A DNA stretch of 15,387 nt, taken from contig JAUYMX010000251.1 of NCBI GenBank assembly GCA_030699345.1, forward strand, positions 1-15,387. Direction: 5' to 3'. The translations under genes were made by a program, and so were the position numbers. The notes beneath the pieces are model-generated. The model searched no databases and was not told where the DNA came from. It was given only the letters and a program-made list of their open reading frames with translations. Positions 1 to 6,763 of the stretch are shown here, piece by piece. The DNA comes from Methylococcaceae bacterium (GTDB lineage: Bacteria; Pseudomonadota; Gammaproteobacteria; Methylococcales; Methylomonadaceae). How positions within the stretch are numbered: position 1 is the first letter of the stretch; every line of letters begins with the position of its first letter.

Positions 1-608
1 CATTCCTTAAAATCCAGCGCGCCGCCTCGATGCGCCAGCCAGCGCATGATGACTTTATTTTTACCAATGACTTGTTGAAGATAAATACCCAAGTTTAGGC
101 GGGTTTTATGCGGGCCTTTGGTGAAGACAAAGGGCCAGGTAATTAATGGCGCCGCATCTTCCGGCCAACAGGTTTGAATGGGATATTCGCTAAGGTCGAT
201 TTCATCGCCGATCCTGATCAGCTCCTGACAGGGTGGCGAGCTAATCAGCTTAGGTGCCATGTTAAGCACTTGTTTAAATACCGGAAACTTTTCCCAGGCG
301 TCTTTCATGCCTTTGGGCGGTTCGGGTTCTTTCAGGTAGGCCAGCAATTCACCAATACCGCGAAGTTCGCTGACTGACTGCGCGCCCATCCCCATTGCAA
401 CCCGACGTGGCGTACCGAACAAGTTGGCCAGCACCGGGATGTTATATCCCACCGGATTCTCAAACAATAATGCCGGCCCTGCCTGTTGTTAGACACGATC
501 AGCAATTTCGGTCATTTCCAAGTTGGGACTAACCGGCACAGTAATGCGCTTGAGTTCGCCTTGTTTTTCCAGTTGTTTGATGAAGTCGCGTAGATCGTGG
601 TATTTCAT
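1..608 (-). pseudogene. ubiD: ubiD (3-octaprenyl-4-hydroxybenzoate carboxy-lyase), 5' part, interrupted by a stop codon
   Basis: UbiD is the prenyl-FMN-dependent decarboxylase of ubiquinone synthesis. The minus-strand frame from the ATG at 608-606 begins MKYHDLRDFIKQLEKQGELK and continues with the family blocks ALLFENP, NLFGTPRRVAMGMG, LKEPEPPKG, CWPEDAAPLITW, IGKNK and MRWLAHRGGALD. All are in one frame, but codon 40 (489-491) is TAA where relatives have Leu (ADR-x-L). No frameshift is seen. In the NLGIYR block the Arg is Leu (codon 177, positions 78-80); this Arg is thought to match the catalytic Arg173 of fungal Fdc1. The gene runs off the left edge, so only about 200 of roughly 490 codons are visible. 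Its ATG overlaps the stop of the upstream uma2 gene (TAATG), and no good ribosome site of its own is seen, so it was probably translationally coupled. Identity is secure; loss of function is inferred, and a sequencing error at codon 40 cannot be excluded. Confidence 0.85.
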
Positions 609-1072
609 TACAGTCTGATAGTTCCTACTTTAGATGAAGCATTAAGTTCGCCGGTGTGACTAAAAAATCGTAGATTGCCTTTTGCATTTACCAGCCAAAC
701 TTCCTGCGCGCCGCGAGCTAGATACAACTCGGTTTTAATGCGCATTTCTTCGTCGCTGTTGGATGGAGAAAGGATCTCGACACAAATTTCCGGCGCTAAC
801 TGGTAAGGGGTGCTGTAGCCGTATTCGGCGATAAATGCCGCACTGGCCCAGGCCACATCAGCGACTTTTACACCGTCGCTGGTTTGTATCGCACATTCGA
901 TGATGATTTCGCCGGGTGGGCAGCTTTGTTCCAATGCTCTGCCCACGCGATACTCCATATTGCCATGACTGTTGCTGGCTGGGCTCATCAAAATCTGGCC
1001 AAAACGGTTGAGTTCGATTTTAAAAGGCAGATTTTCGAAAAGTGGATTCTCGATGACTTCAGACCATTCCAT
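608..1072 (-). CDS. Uma2/DUF820 family protein, PD-(D/E)XK nuclease-like
   Basis: This is a 154-residue protein of the Uma2 (DUF820) family, which has a restriction-endonuclease-like PD-(D/E)XK fold and is common in scattered copies of unknown role. The putative active-site residues are present in order: Asp72 (VADVAW), Glu99 (VEILSPS) and Lys113 in the stretch before YLARGAQEVWLV. It is somewhat short; many members have about 180-200 residues. I chose the ATG at 1072 over the TTG one codon upstream because AGGAG at 1079-1083 lies 6 bases before the ATG. The gene follows prlC by about 20 bases, and its TAA shares one base with the ubiD ATG, so it sits inside the operon rather than beside it. 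That looks like an accessory gene inserted between two housekeeping genes. Function in this organism is unknown. Confidence 0.82.
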   Translation of the reverse strand: MEWSEVIENPLFENLPFKIELNRFGQILMSPASNSHGNMEYRVGRALEQSCPPGEIIIECAIQTSDGVKVADVAWASAAFIAEYGYSTPYQLAPEICVEILSPSNSDEEMRIKTELYLARGAQEVWLVNAKGNLRFFSHTGELNASSKVGTIRL

Positions 1073-1091
1073 CAATTACTCCTATTTGGAT

Positions 1092-3182
1092 TTATGCAGC
1101 AATACCACAATGTCTGAGCAATGCATCAATGCTGGGTTTACGGCCACGAAATTTGACGAATAACTCCATCGCGTTTTGGCTGCCGCCTTGCTCCAGAATG
1201 TTAGTTAAAAATGCGTGCCCAGTTTCCGGATCGAAAATGCCGTTTTCTTCAAACATGGAAAATGCATCACTGGATAGCACTTCCGCCCACTTGTAACTGT
1301 AGTAACCAGCCGCATAACCACCGGCAAAAATGTGCCCAAAACTGTGCGCAAACCGGTTGATTTTGGGTGGCGTTACAACAGCGACTTGCTGTCTAACTTG
1401 GTCGAGAATATCGTAGATGCGCCCGCCTTGAGCCGGATCATAATCTTGGTGGATTTTAAAATCGAACAGGCTGAATTCTATTTGTCTAACCATGACCATG
1501 CCGGCCTGGAAATTTTTCGCAGCCAGCATCTTGTTAAACAACGCATCCGGCAACGGTTCGCCGGTTTGAAAATGCCCTGAAATTAATGCCAGGGCTTCTT
1601 GTTCCCAACACCAGTTTTCCATAAATTGGCTAGGCAATTCGACCGCATCCCATTCCACACCGCTGAAGCCGGAACCGCTCAGATGATCAACCAAAGTGCG
1701 CATGTGATGCAGGCCGTGACCAAATTCGTGGAATAAGGTGGTGACATCGTCGTGCGTCAACAAACTCGGTGTATCGCCGGTAGGCAGCACGGGTTCCCGA
1801 CCCGTTGCTGCACTTCCGCCATCCCTGGCAGTCGGCGGGGTGAAGTTACACGTTAAGTAAGCAACCGGAATTTGGATTCCGTCATCGGTTTTTTTACGAC
1901 CGACACAGTCATCCATCCAGGCGCCGCCGCGTTTTTTGGCGCGAGCGTACAGGTCTATATAAAACCTGCCGCGTAATTGGCTGGTTTTGTCGTGGATCTC
2001 AAAAAACTGAACGTCAGGGTGCCAGCTGTCGAAGTCTTTGATTTCTTTAATGTTTAAACCGTAAAGCCGTTGCACAACGGCAAATAAGCCGAGCAATACG
2101 CGGGTAATCGGGAAATAGGCTTTTACTTCTTCTTGAGACAGTTGGTATTCATGCTGGCGCATCTTCTCGGAGTAGTAAGTCATATCCCAAGATTGCAAAT
2201 CATCACTACCGTCGAATTGCTTGGCGAAAGCGCGCAGTTCTGCCAGATCAGTACGTGCTTGTGGCAAAGATTTCGCGGCCAAATCTTCCAGAAATTGCAC
2301 AACATCATCGGGCCGGTCGGCCATTTTGGTGGACAGCGATAATTCGGCGTAATTGTTAAAACCAAGCAGCTGGGCTTTTTCATGACGCAACTGCAGGATC
2401 TTTTCCATGATGTCACTGTTATCAAACTGCCCTGCTTGCGGCCCCTGATCTGATGCCCGAGTGGCAAAGGCCTCATAATGTTCGCGGCGTAATTCGCGAT
2501 TGTCTGCGTAAGTCAGTACAGAAATATAAGACGGAAATTGCAAGGTAATCAGCCAACCTTGTTGATCTTCATGCTCAGCGGCCTGCCTTGCTTGAGCCAA
2601 CGCCGATTCCGGTAAACCTGCCAAATCGTTGACATCCGTAATCAATTTACTCCAGGCATTGGTGGCATCCAGCACGTTTTCTTCGTATTTGCTGGTTAGT
2701 TGCGATAATTCTTGGCTGATTTCTTTATAGCGCTGTTTTTTGGCCTCATCCAGACCGATGCCGGATAACTTGAAGTCTCTTAATGCGTTATCGATAATTT
2801 TTTGCTGAGCGATATTGAGTACTGTGAATTCTTTGCTGTCAGCAATAAATCGGTAGGCGTTAAATAACTGCTCGTTTTGCCCCATTTCGGTGGAGTAATC
2901 GCTTAACAACGGCAAGCAAGCGTTATAAGCATCGCGCAGTGCATCAGAATTGAGCACGGAATTCATATGACTGACTGGCGACCACGCCTTATTCAGCTTG
3001 TCTTCAACATTTTCCAGCGGTTCGACAAGGTTGTCCCATGTGTAATAATCGGTAGCTTCCAGGCGAAGCTTCACCTCGGCACGCGCGTCGGCCAATAATT
3101 GCTCTATCGCGGGAAGTGCGTGCTCAGGTTTAATTTGTGAAAATAGTGGTAATGGGCTGTTGGCTAATAATGGATTTTGCAT
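1092..3182 (-). CDS. prlC: Oligopeptidase A (M3 family zinc metallopeptidase)
   Basis: This is a cytosolic zinc peptidase that degrades oligopeptides, including cleaved signal peptides (E. coli OpdA/PrlC). From the ATG at 3182 the protein has 696 residues; the start resembles E. coli (MQNPLL, then PLFSQIKPEHALPAI). The frame also allows a TTG six codons upstream (3200), but the ATG fits the family better; neither has a clear ribosome site. The zinc motif HEFGH is at residues 485-489 and the third ligand is probably Glu515 in VELPSQ, followed by FMENW. The C-terminal FAGGYAAGYYSYKWAEV block is typical. The family length is about 680; the excess is explained by a 17-residue insertion (about residues 452-468) between CNFTPPT and GDTPSLLTHDD, just ahead of the zinc motif, encoded by a palindromic element (see the repeat entry). 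It lies about 30 bases after the RDD gene and in the same direction. Confidence 0.95.
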   Translation of the reverse strand: MQNPLLANSPLPLFSQIKPEHALPAIEQLLADARAEVKLRLEATDYYTWDNLVEPLENVEDKLNKAWSPVSHMNSVLNSDALRDAYNACLPLLSDYSTEMGQNEQLFNAYRFIADSKEFTVLNIAQQKIIDNALRDFKLSGIGLDEAKKQRYKEISQELSQLTSKYEENVLDATNAWSKLITDVNDLAGLPESALAQARQAAEHEDQQGWLITLQFPSYISVLTYADNRELRREHYEAFATRASDQGPQAGQFDNSDIMEKILQLRHEKAQLLGFNNYAELSLSTKMADRPDDVVQFLEDLAAKSLPQARTDLAELRAFAKQFDGSDDLQSWDMTYYSEKMRQHEYQLSQEEVKAYFPITRVLLGLFAVVQRLYGLNIKEIKDFDSWHPDVQFFEIHDKTSQLRGRFYIDLYARAKKRGGAWMDDCVGRKKTDDGIQIPVAYLTCNFTPPTARDGGSAATGREPVLPTGDTPSLLTHDDVTTLFHEFGHGLHHMRTLVDHLSGSGFSGVEWDAVELPSQFMENWCWEQEALALISGHFQTGEPLPDALFNKMLAAKNFQAGMVMVRQIEFSLFDFKIHQDYDPAQGGRIYDILDQVRQQVAVVTPPKINRFAHSFGHIFAGGYAAGYYSYKWAEVLSSDAFSMFEENGIFDPETGHAFLTNILEQGGSQNAMELFVKFRGRKPSIDALLRHCGIAA
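1779..1829 (-). repeat. 51-bp palindromic element inserted in frame within prlC
   Basis: Compared with the remembered E. coli OpdA sequence, 17 extra residues are encoded here. Removing exactly 51 bp restores a continuous family-like segment (CNFTPPT joined to GDTPSLL, 11 residues between CNF and THD as in E. coli). The insert contains an inverted repeat: 1784-1794 pairs with 1800-1811 with one bulged base and a 5-base loop. The encoded residues (Ala, Arg, Gly, Ser, Thr and Pro rich) have no counterpart in the enzyme. This resembles REP-type or Rickettsia-palindromic-element-type insertions that preserve the frame. Only one copy is visible in the window. Confidence 0.6.
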
Positions 3183-3214
3183 GGCGTACCAGATGGGCAA
3201 TGGCGAGAAAGAAT

Positions 3215-3676
3215 TTATTCTTCAAAAAATATCGCGGTTTTAGATAAATGATCGTGCCAGCTGCGTTTATTTTTGTCGATGAGGATCCACAGAAAACCGC
3301 AACCTAAGGCCATCCAAGATAACACGGCAAACACAAAGCGCAAGCCTGCTTGAGGCCAACTGATGACTTGTTTATCGAGCGTTAATACTTTGATTTTCCA
3401 AGCGCGAAGGCCCAATGTCTGGCCGCCGTGGGTCCAAAACCAGCCGTAAAAAAGAAAACTAATGCTCAGCAAATAGATACGGTAAAACCATAGCTGGCTA
3501 TCAGTAGCTGCCGCGCCTGAGTTAAATGGGAGCAGGAGTGCCGTGGCGGCAAATAAGATTGCAACCAGTAATAAGAAGTCATACAGCATCGCCGCAAATC
3601 GGCGAAAAAAACCGGGAGCCAATGTTAAATCGGCTCCCGGTTTAGATTTGTTATTTGTGTTTTTTGGTCTGGACAA
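3215..3676 (-). CDS. RDD family membrane protein
   Basis: This 153-residue inner-membrane protein of the RDD family has unknown transport or structural function. The signature appears as APGFFRRFAAMLYD (residues 20-33), which continues into the first membrane segment (to about 51). Further segments lie at about 62-82 and 110-134. GGQTLGLRAWKIKV (84-97) and RSWHDHLSKT (138-147) are also typical. The start is uncertain: the frame opens directly after a TAA (3679-3677) with TTG at 3676, and the next plausible start is a TTG at codon 19. The first ~25 codons are rich in Lys/Asn/Pro and contain a terminator-like hairpin. The upstream 59-residue ORF ends exactly where this ORF begins, so reinitiation at TAATTG is possible. 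prlC follows in the same direction. Confidence 0.85.
   Translation of the reverse strand: MSRPKNTNNKSKPGADLTLAPGFFRRFAAMLYDFLLLVAILFAATALLLPFNSGAAATDSQLWFYRIYLLSISFLFYGWFWTHGGQTLGLRAWKIKVLTLDKQVISWPQAGLRFVFAVLSWMALGCGFLWILIDKNKRSWHDHLSKTAIFFEE
3605..3643 (-). terminator. Strong intrinsic-terminator-like hairpin overlapping the 5' end of the RDD gene
   Basis: On the minus strand a 12-bp perfect stem (3632-3643 with 3609-3620, core CCGGGAGCC/GGCTCCCGG) with an 11-base loop is followed by seven T residues (3611-3605). This is a textbook rho-independent terminator facing the direction of RDD transcription. It lies 33 bases after the stop of the 59-residue ORF and covers about codons 12-24 of the RDD ORF as called. 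It could terminate the small gene's transcript, act as an attenuator for RDD-prlC, or indicate that RDD starts further downstream. Confidence 0.75.
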
Positions 3677-3856
3677 TTAGTCTTTAAACAAGGCCAGTTT
3701 TTGGCCAAAATACATGCACATAGCTATTAAAAAGCCAAACATTGCCACAGAAAATAGAAATGGCGGCCTATGGAACAGAAGAATAAAGAAATCTGTTACA
3801 AAAAGGCTAGTTAATAAAGGATGGTCAATAAAGCCATTTAGAATCTTTTTGTACAT
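3677..3856 (-). CDS. Unrecognised 59-residue membrane protein
   Basis: An ATG at 3856-3854 opens a 59-codon ORF ending in TAA at 3679-3677. I do not recognise the family. The sequence begins MYKKILNGFIDHPLLTSLFV; two hydrophobic stretches (about residues 13-28 and 33-50) are separated by HRPP, and the protein ends in a hydrophilic QKLALFKD tail. That pattern fits a small two-pass inner-membrane protein with a Lys-rich N-terminus. GGA lies 6 bases before the ATG as a weak ribosome site. It is in the same frame as the RDD ORF, separated only by the TAA, and is followed by the terminator-like hairpin at 3605-3643. Composition bias alone could produce such an ORF, but the clean helix-turn-helix membrane pattern and the position argue for a real gene. 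Confidence 0.55.
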   Translation of the reverse strand: MYKKILNGFIDHPLLTSLFVTDFFILLFHRPPFLFSVAMFGFLIAMCMYFGQKLALFKD

Positions 3857-4075
3857 AACAATTCCAATTAAGCTCGCTCGAAAGGCGAATTTTTAAGGTT
3901 AAGGTTGTCTAATTTTCTGGCCTAGCTAACGACATCGGGGTAAAAAATGGCATTGTCGACAGCTTTCAGAGTCGCGATTCTACTATACCGAAAAGGGGAA
4001 TGTAAAAGAAAACCAGCTTGGCGGTTGGGTTGGAATTCGTTCAAATGATATGATTGCCGCAATCGCTAAACCAAC

Positions 4076-4092
4076 AGGGAGTGAGAGCCATT
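4076..4092 (+). promoter_or_regulatory. Ribosome binding site and AUU start codon of pcnB
   Basis: AGGGAG (4076-4081) is followed after 8 bases by ATT (4090-4092), the codon that aligns with the known AUU start of E. coli pcnB. The in-frame GTG at 4081 overlaps the Shine-Dalgarno itself, and the in-frame TTG at 4054 has no purine-rich stretch at the right distance. The ribosome site therefore selects the ATT. Confidence 0.7.
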
Positions 4093-5454
4093 TTAAACTT
4101 TTTCAAAAAAATCATTAAGGGGACCAAAAGCGAAGCAGCCCCGGTCGCCACTAATGGCAAAATATATAGCCGCTCGGAACACTCTATTTCGCGGTCACAA
4201 ATCAGTGAAAATGCGCTGAAAGTATTGTATCGACTGCAAAAAGAGGGCTTTGACGCCTATCTGGTTGGCGGCTGTGTGCGCGACTTATTACTGGGACGCG
4301 AACCCAAGGATTTTGACGTTGTCACCAATGCGGATCCTGAGCAAATTAAAAAAGTTTTCCGCAATTGCCGATTGATTGGCCGCAGATTTCGTCTTGCTCA
4401 TGTTCATTTCGGCCGCGAAATTATCGAAGTTGCCACCTTTCGTGGTGCCAGTGATGCCGATAACAATAAGCAAGTGCTGGATAAAGAAGGCCGCTTATTG
4501 CGCGACAACATCTACGGCACCATAGAAGAAGACGTCTGGCGTCGCGATTTTACCGTCAACGCCTTGTACTACAACATCAAAGACTTTTCTGTGGTGGACT
4601 ATGTGGGCGGCATGGACGACCACAAAATGGCCTCACTCAAACTTATTGGCGACCCGGCAACGCGTTTTCGTGAAGATCCCGTGCGCATGCTTAGAGCAGT
4701 GCGTTTTGCCGTCAAGCTGGGTTTTAATATCCACCCTGATTGTGAAAAGCCCATGCATGATCTTGCCGGAATATTGGCAAGCATACCGTCTGCCCGGCTT
4801 TATGACGAAACATTAAAACTGTTTTTATCCGGATATGCCTTGCAAACTTTCGAAATGCTCAGGCATTACGGATTATTTAAAGTACTGTTTCCCGCCACTG
4901 AAGCGAGCTTATCGGTTGAAGCAGATGGCTTTCCACGGTTGCTGCTGATTAAAGCGCTGGAAAACTCCGACAATAGAATTGCCCTGGGTAAAACCGTTAC
5001 CGCTTACTTTTTATTCGCGGCCTTCTTGTGGGAACCTGTGCAAATACTGGCCAAGAAAAAAATGACTCGCGGCGAACCGGAATTTATCGCTTATCAAGAA
5101 GCAGCCAATGAGGTACTTTCCCGACAAGTTAAGAGCACCGCGATGCCCAAACACATCACCATGGCAATGCGTGAAGTCTGGAGTCTACAGCCCAAATTTA
5201 ACATTCGGTTAGGCTCAAAGCCCAGCCGCTTACTCACCCACCCTCGTTTTCGGGCTGGTTATGATTTTCTGCTGTTACGTGCCGAAACCGGCGGCGTAGA
5301 TCCAGAAATAGCCGAATGGTGGACTCGCTATCACCTTGCCGACGAAAACGAACAACGCAAAATGACCCAGCCGCCGCGCAATGCATCTGCTGCCAAGCGT
5401 AAAAGAACTTATCGCAGAAAGCCGAAAGTCGACACACCTAGCCCGGATGCTTAA
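4090..5454 (+). CDS. pcnB: Poly(A) polymerase I (class II nucleotidyltransferase)
   Basis: Adds 3' poly(A) tails to RNA and promotes its decay. From the ATT at 4090 the protein has 454 residues (E. coli about 465). The class II nucleotidyltransferase head is clear: YLVGGCVRDLLLG (57-69), catalytic Asp74 and Asp76 in KDFDVVT, RRFRLAHV (98-105) and EVATFRG (113-119). RRDFTVNALYYN (151-162) and REDPVRMLRAVRFA (194-207) follow. The C-terminus is highly basic (AAKRKRTYRRKPK), as in bacterial PcnB rather than CCA-adding enzymes, which supports poly(A) polymerase. The N-terminus ILNFFKKII matches the start of E. coli PcnB in position. It is the first gene of an operon with folK, panB and panC; folK starts 3 bases after its stop. 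An AUU start in E. coli limits expression, so low translation is likely here too. Confidence 0.93.
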   Translation: MLNFFKKIIKGTKSEAAPVATNGKIYSRSEHSISRSQISENALKVLYRLQKEGFDAYLVGGCVRDLLLGREPKDFDVVTNADPEQIKKVFRNCRLIGRRFRLAHVHFGREIIEVATFRGASDADNNKQVLDKEGRLLRDNIYGTIEEDVWRRDFTVNALYYNIKDFSVVDYVGGMDDHKMASLKLIGDPATRFREDPVRMLRAVRFAVKLGFNIHPDCEKPMHDLAGILASIPSARLYDETLKLFLSGYALQTFEMLRHYGLFKVLFPATEASLSVEADGFPRLLLIKALENSDNRIALGKTVTAYFLFAAFLWEPVQILAKKKMTRGEPEFIAYQEAANEVLSRQVKSTAMPKHITMAMREVWSLQPKFNIRLGSKPSRLLTHPRFRAGYDFLLLRAETGGVDPEIAEWWTRYHLADENEQRKMTQPPRNASAAKRKRTYRRKPKVDTPSPDA

Positions 5455-5457
5455 CGC

Positions 5458-5955
5458 ATGACAAACACGGTAACCGCTTTTATAGGGCTGGGCAGTAATC
5501 TCGCCACACCAAGCCAACAAATTAACGGCGCACGCTCGGCAATAGCAGCAACCGCCGGGATACAAGAACTGACTTTTTCCAGCTTGTATCAAAGCGCGCC
5601 GATGGGGCCTAAAGATCAGCCGGATTACGTCAATGCGGTAATGGCGATTGCCACCGAATTAACACCAACAGCGCTATTACACTGTCTGCAAGGCATCGAA
5701 AACGAACATGGTCGCGTTAGAACCGGTGAGCGCTGGGGGCCAAGAACGCTGGATCTGGATTTATTACTCTACGGCGACCAACAAATTCATTTGCCGGACT
5801 TAATCGTGCCACACATAGGCATTGCCGATAGAGAGTTCGTCTTATATCCCCTTTACGAAATTGCCCCTGACTTGCATGTACCGGGCAAAGGCCGCTTGAG
5901 CGACTTAGTTGCCAATTGCCCATTACGTGGTTTACAGCGCTTGATCCAATCATGA
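5458..5955 (+). CDS. folK: 2-amino-4-hydroxy-6-hydroxymethyldihydropteridine pyrophosphokinase
   Basis: Transfers pyrophosphate from ATP to hydroxymethyl-dihydropterin in folate synthesis. The 165-residue length fits the family. Diagnostic motifs are FIGLGSN near the start (8-14), LYQSAPMG (43-50), and GPRTLDLDLLLYG (94-106) with the magnesium-binding Asp99 and Asp101. VPHIGIADREFVLYPL (117-132) carries the conserved His and Arg. The ATG lies 3 bases after the pcnB stop, and the TGA overlaps the panB ATG (ATGA), so the genes are translationally coupled. The pcnB-folK-panB-panC order is a common gammaproteobacterial arrangement. Nothing is missing or odd. Confidence 0.95.
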   Translation: MTNTVTAFIGLGSNLATPSQQINGARSAIAATAGIQELTFSSLYQSAPMGPKDQPDYVNAVMAIATELTPTALLHCLQGIENEHGRVRTGERWGPRTLDLDLLLYGDQQIHLPDLIVPHIGIADREFVLYPLYEIAPDLHVPGKGRLSDLVANCPLRGLQRLIQS

Positions 5956-6758
5956 CTCAATATTTAACAGCATCTAGCCCGTTGACCGTCAACGACTTGG
6001 CGGCAATGAAGCAACGCAGTGAAAAAATCACCTGCCTGACCGCTTACGATGCCAGCTTTAGCGCTGTCATCGATAAAGTCGGAATTGATGTCATGCTGGT
6101 AGGCGATTCTTTAGGAAATGTCATCCAAGGCCAGAGCACCACCTTACCGGTTACCTTGCGCGACCTTGTTTATCACACACAATGCGTTGCTAAAACTCGG
6201 CGGAGAGCATTTATCGTCGCTGATTTACCTTTTTTGGGCTACATCACACCGGTACTTGCCGCTAAAAATGCCGGTAAATTGCTGCGCGCCGGGGCGCAAA
6301 TGGTTAAGTTGGAAGGCGCAAAAATCGACTGCGTTAACTTTCTGGTCGACCAAGGTATACCTGTTTGTGGGCATTTGGGCCTGCTCCCGCAATCTATCAA
6401 TCTCTTAGGCGGTTACAAAGTGCAAGGCCGCGAGCCGGAAGCTGCGCAAAAACTCATAGACGACGCGCATTTGCTGCAACAGGCAGGCGCGCAATTGCTT
6501 TTGCTGGAATGCGTCCCTGCGGCTCTAGCCAAAGACATCAGCAGCCAACTAGACATTCCCGTGATCGGCATCGGTGCAGGCGTCGATTGTGATGGCCAGG
6601 TCTTGGTGCTTTACGACATGCTCGGCATAGGCGTTGGCAACCGCCCACGTTTTTCCAAAGACTTTTTGCAAGATGCTGCATCGATTGAAGAAGCGATTGC
6701 CTCTTACCATCAAGCCGTCAAACAGCTTACCTTCCCTTCTGCTGAACACAGTTTTTAA
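5952..6758 (+). CDS. panB: 3-methyl-2-oxobutanoate hydroxymethyltransferase (ketopantoate synthase)
   Basis: First committed step of pantothenate synthesis: hydroxymethyl transfer from 5,10-methylene-THF to 2-oxoisovalerate. The product has 268 residues; the family has about 264. The magnesium ligands are visible in VGDSLGNV (Asp52) and ADLPF (Asp91), the catalytic Glu in LLECVP (Glu186), and PVIGIGAG near the C-terminus. A longer frame opens 12 codons upstream inside folK, but the ATG at 5952 overlaps the folK TGA (ATGA) and gives the normal N-terminus. panC follows after 5 bases. The folate cofactor links it to folK and, elsewhere in the window, to thyA. Confidence 0.95.
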   Translation: MTQYLTASSPLTVNDLAAMKQRSEKITCLTAYDASFSAVIDKVGIDVMLVGDSLGNVIQGQSTTLPVTLRDLVYHTQCVAKTRRRAFIVADLPFLGYITPVLAAKNAGKLLRAGAQMVKLEGAKIDCVNFLVDQGIPVCGHLGLLPQSINLLGGYKVQGREPEAAQKLIDDAHLLQQAGAQLLLLECVPAALAKDISSQLDIPVIGIGAGVDCDGQVLVLYDMLGIGVGNRPRFSKDFLQDAASIEEAIASYHQAVKQLTFPSAEHSF

Positions 6759-6763
6759 GCGCT

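Noticed and set aside
884..1163. Plus-strand ORFs opposite uma2 and the end of prlC
   Set aside because: They are antisense to conserved genes and show no family features or ribosome sites.
4054..4089. TTG (4054) or GTG (4081) as start of pcnB
   Set aside because: No Shine-Dalgarno is suitably spaced for either; the AGGGAG site and homology point to ATT at 4090.
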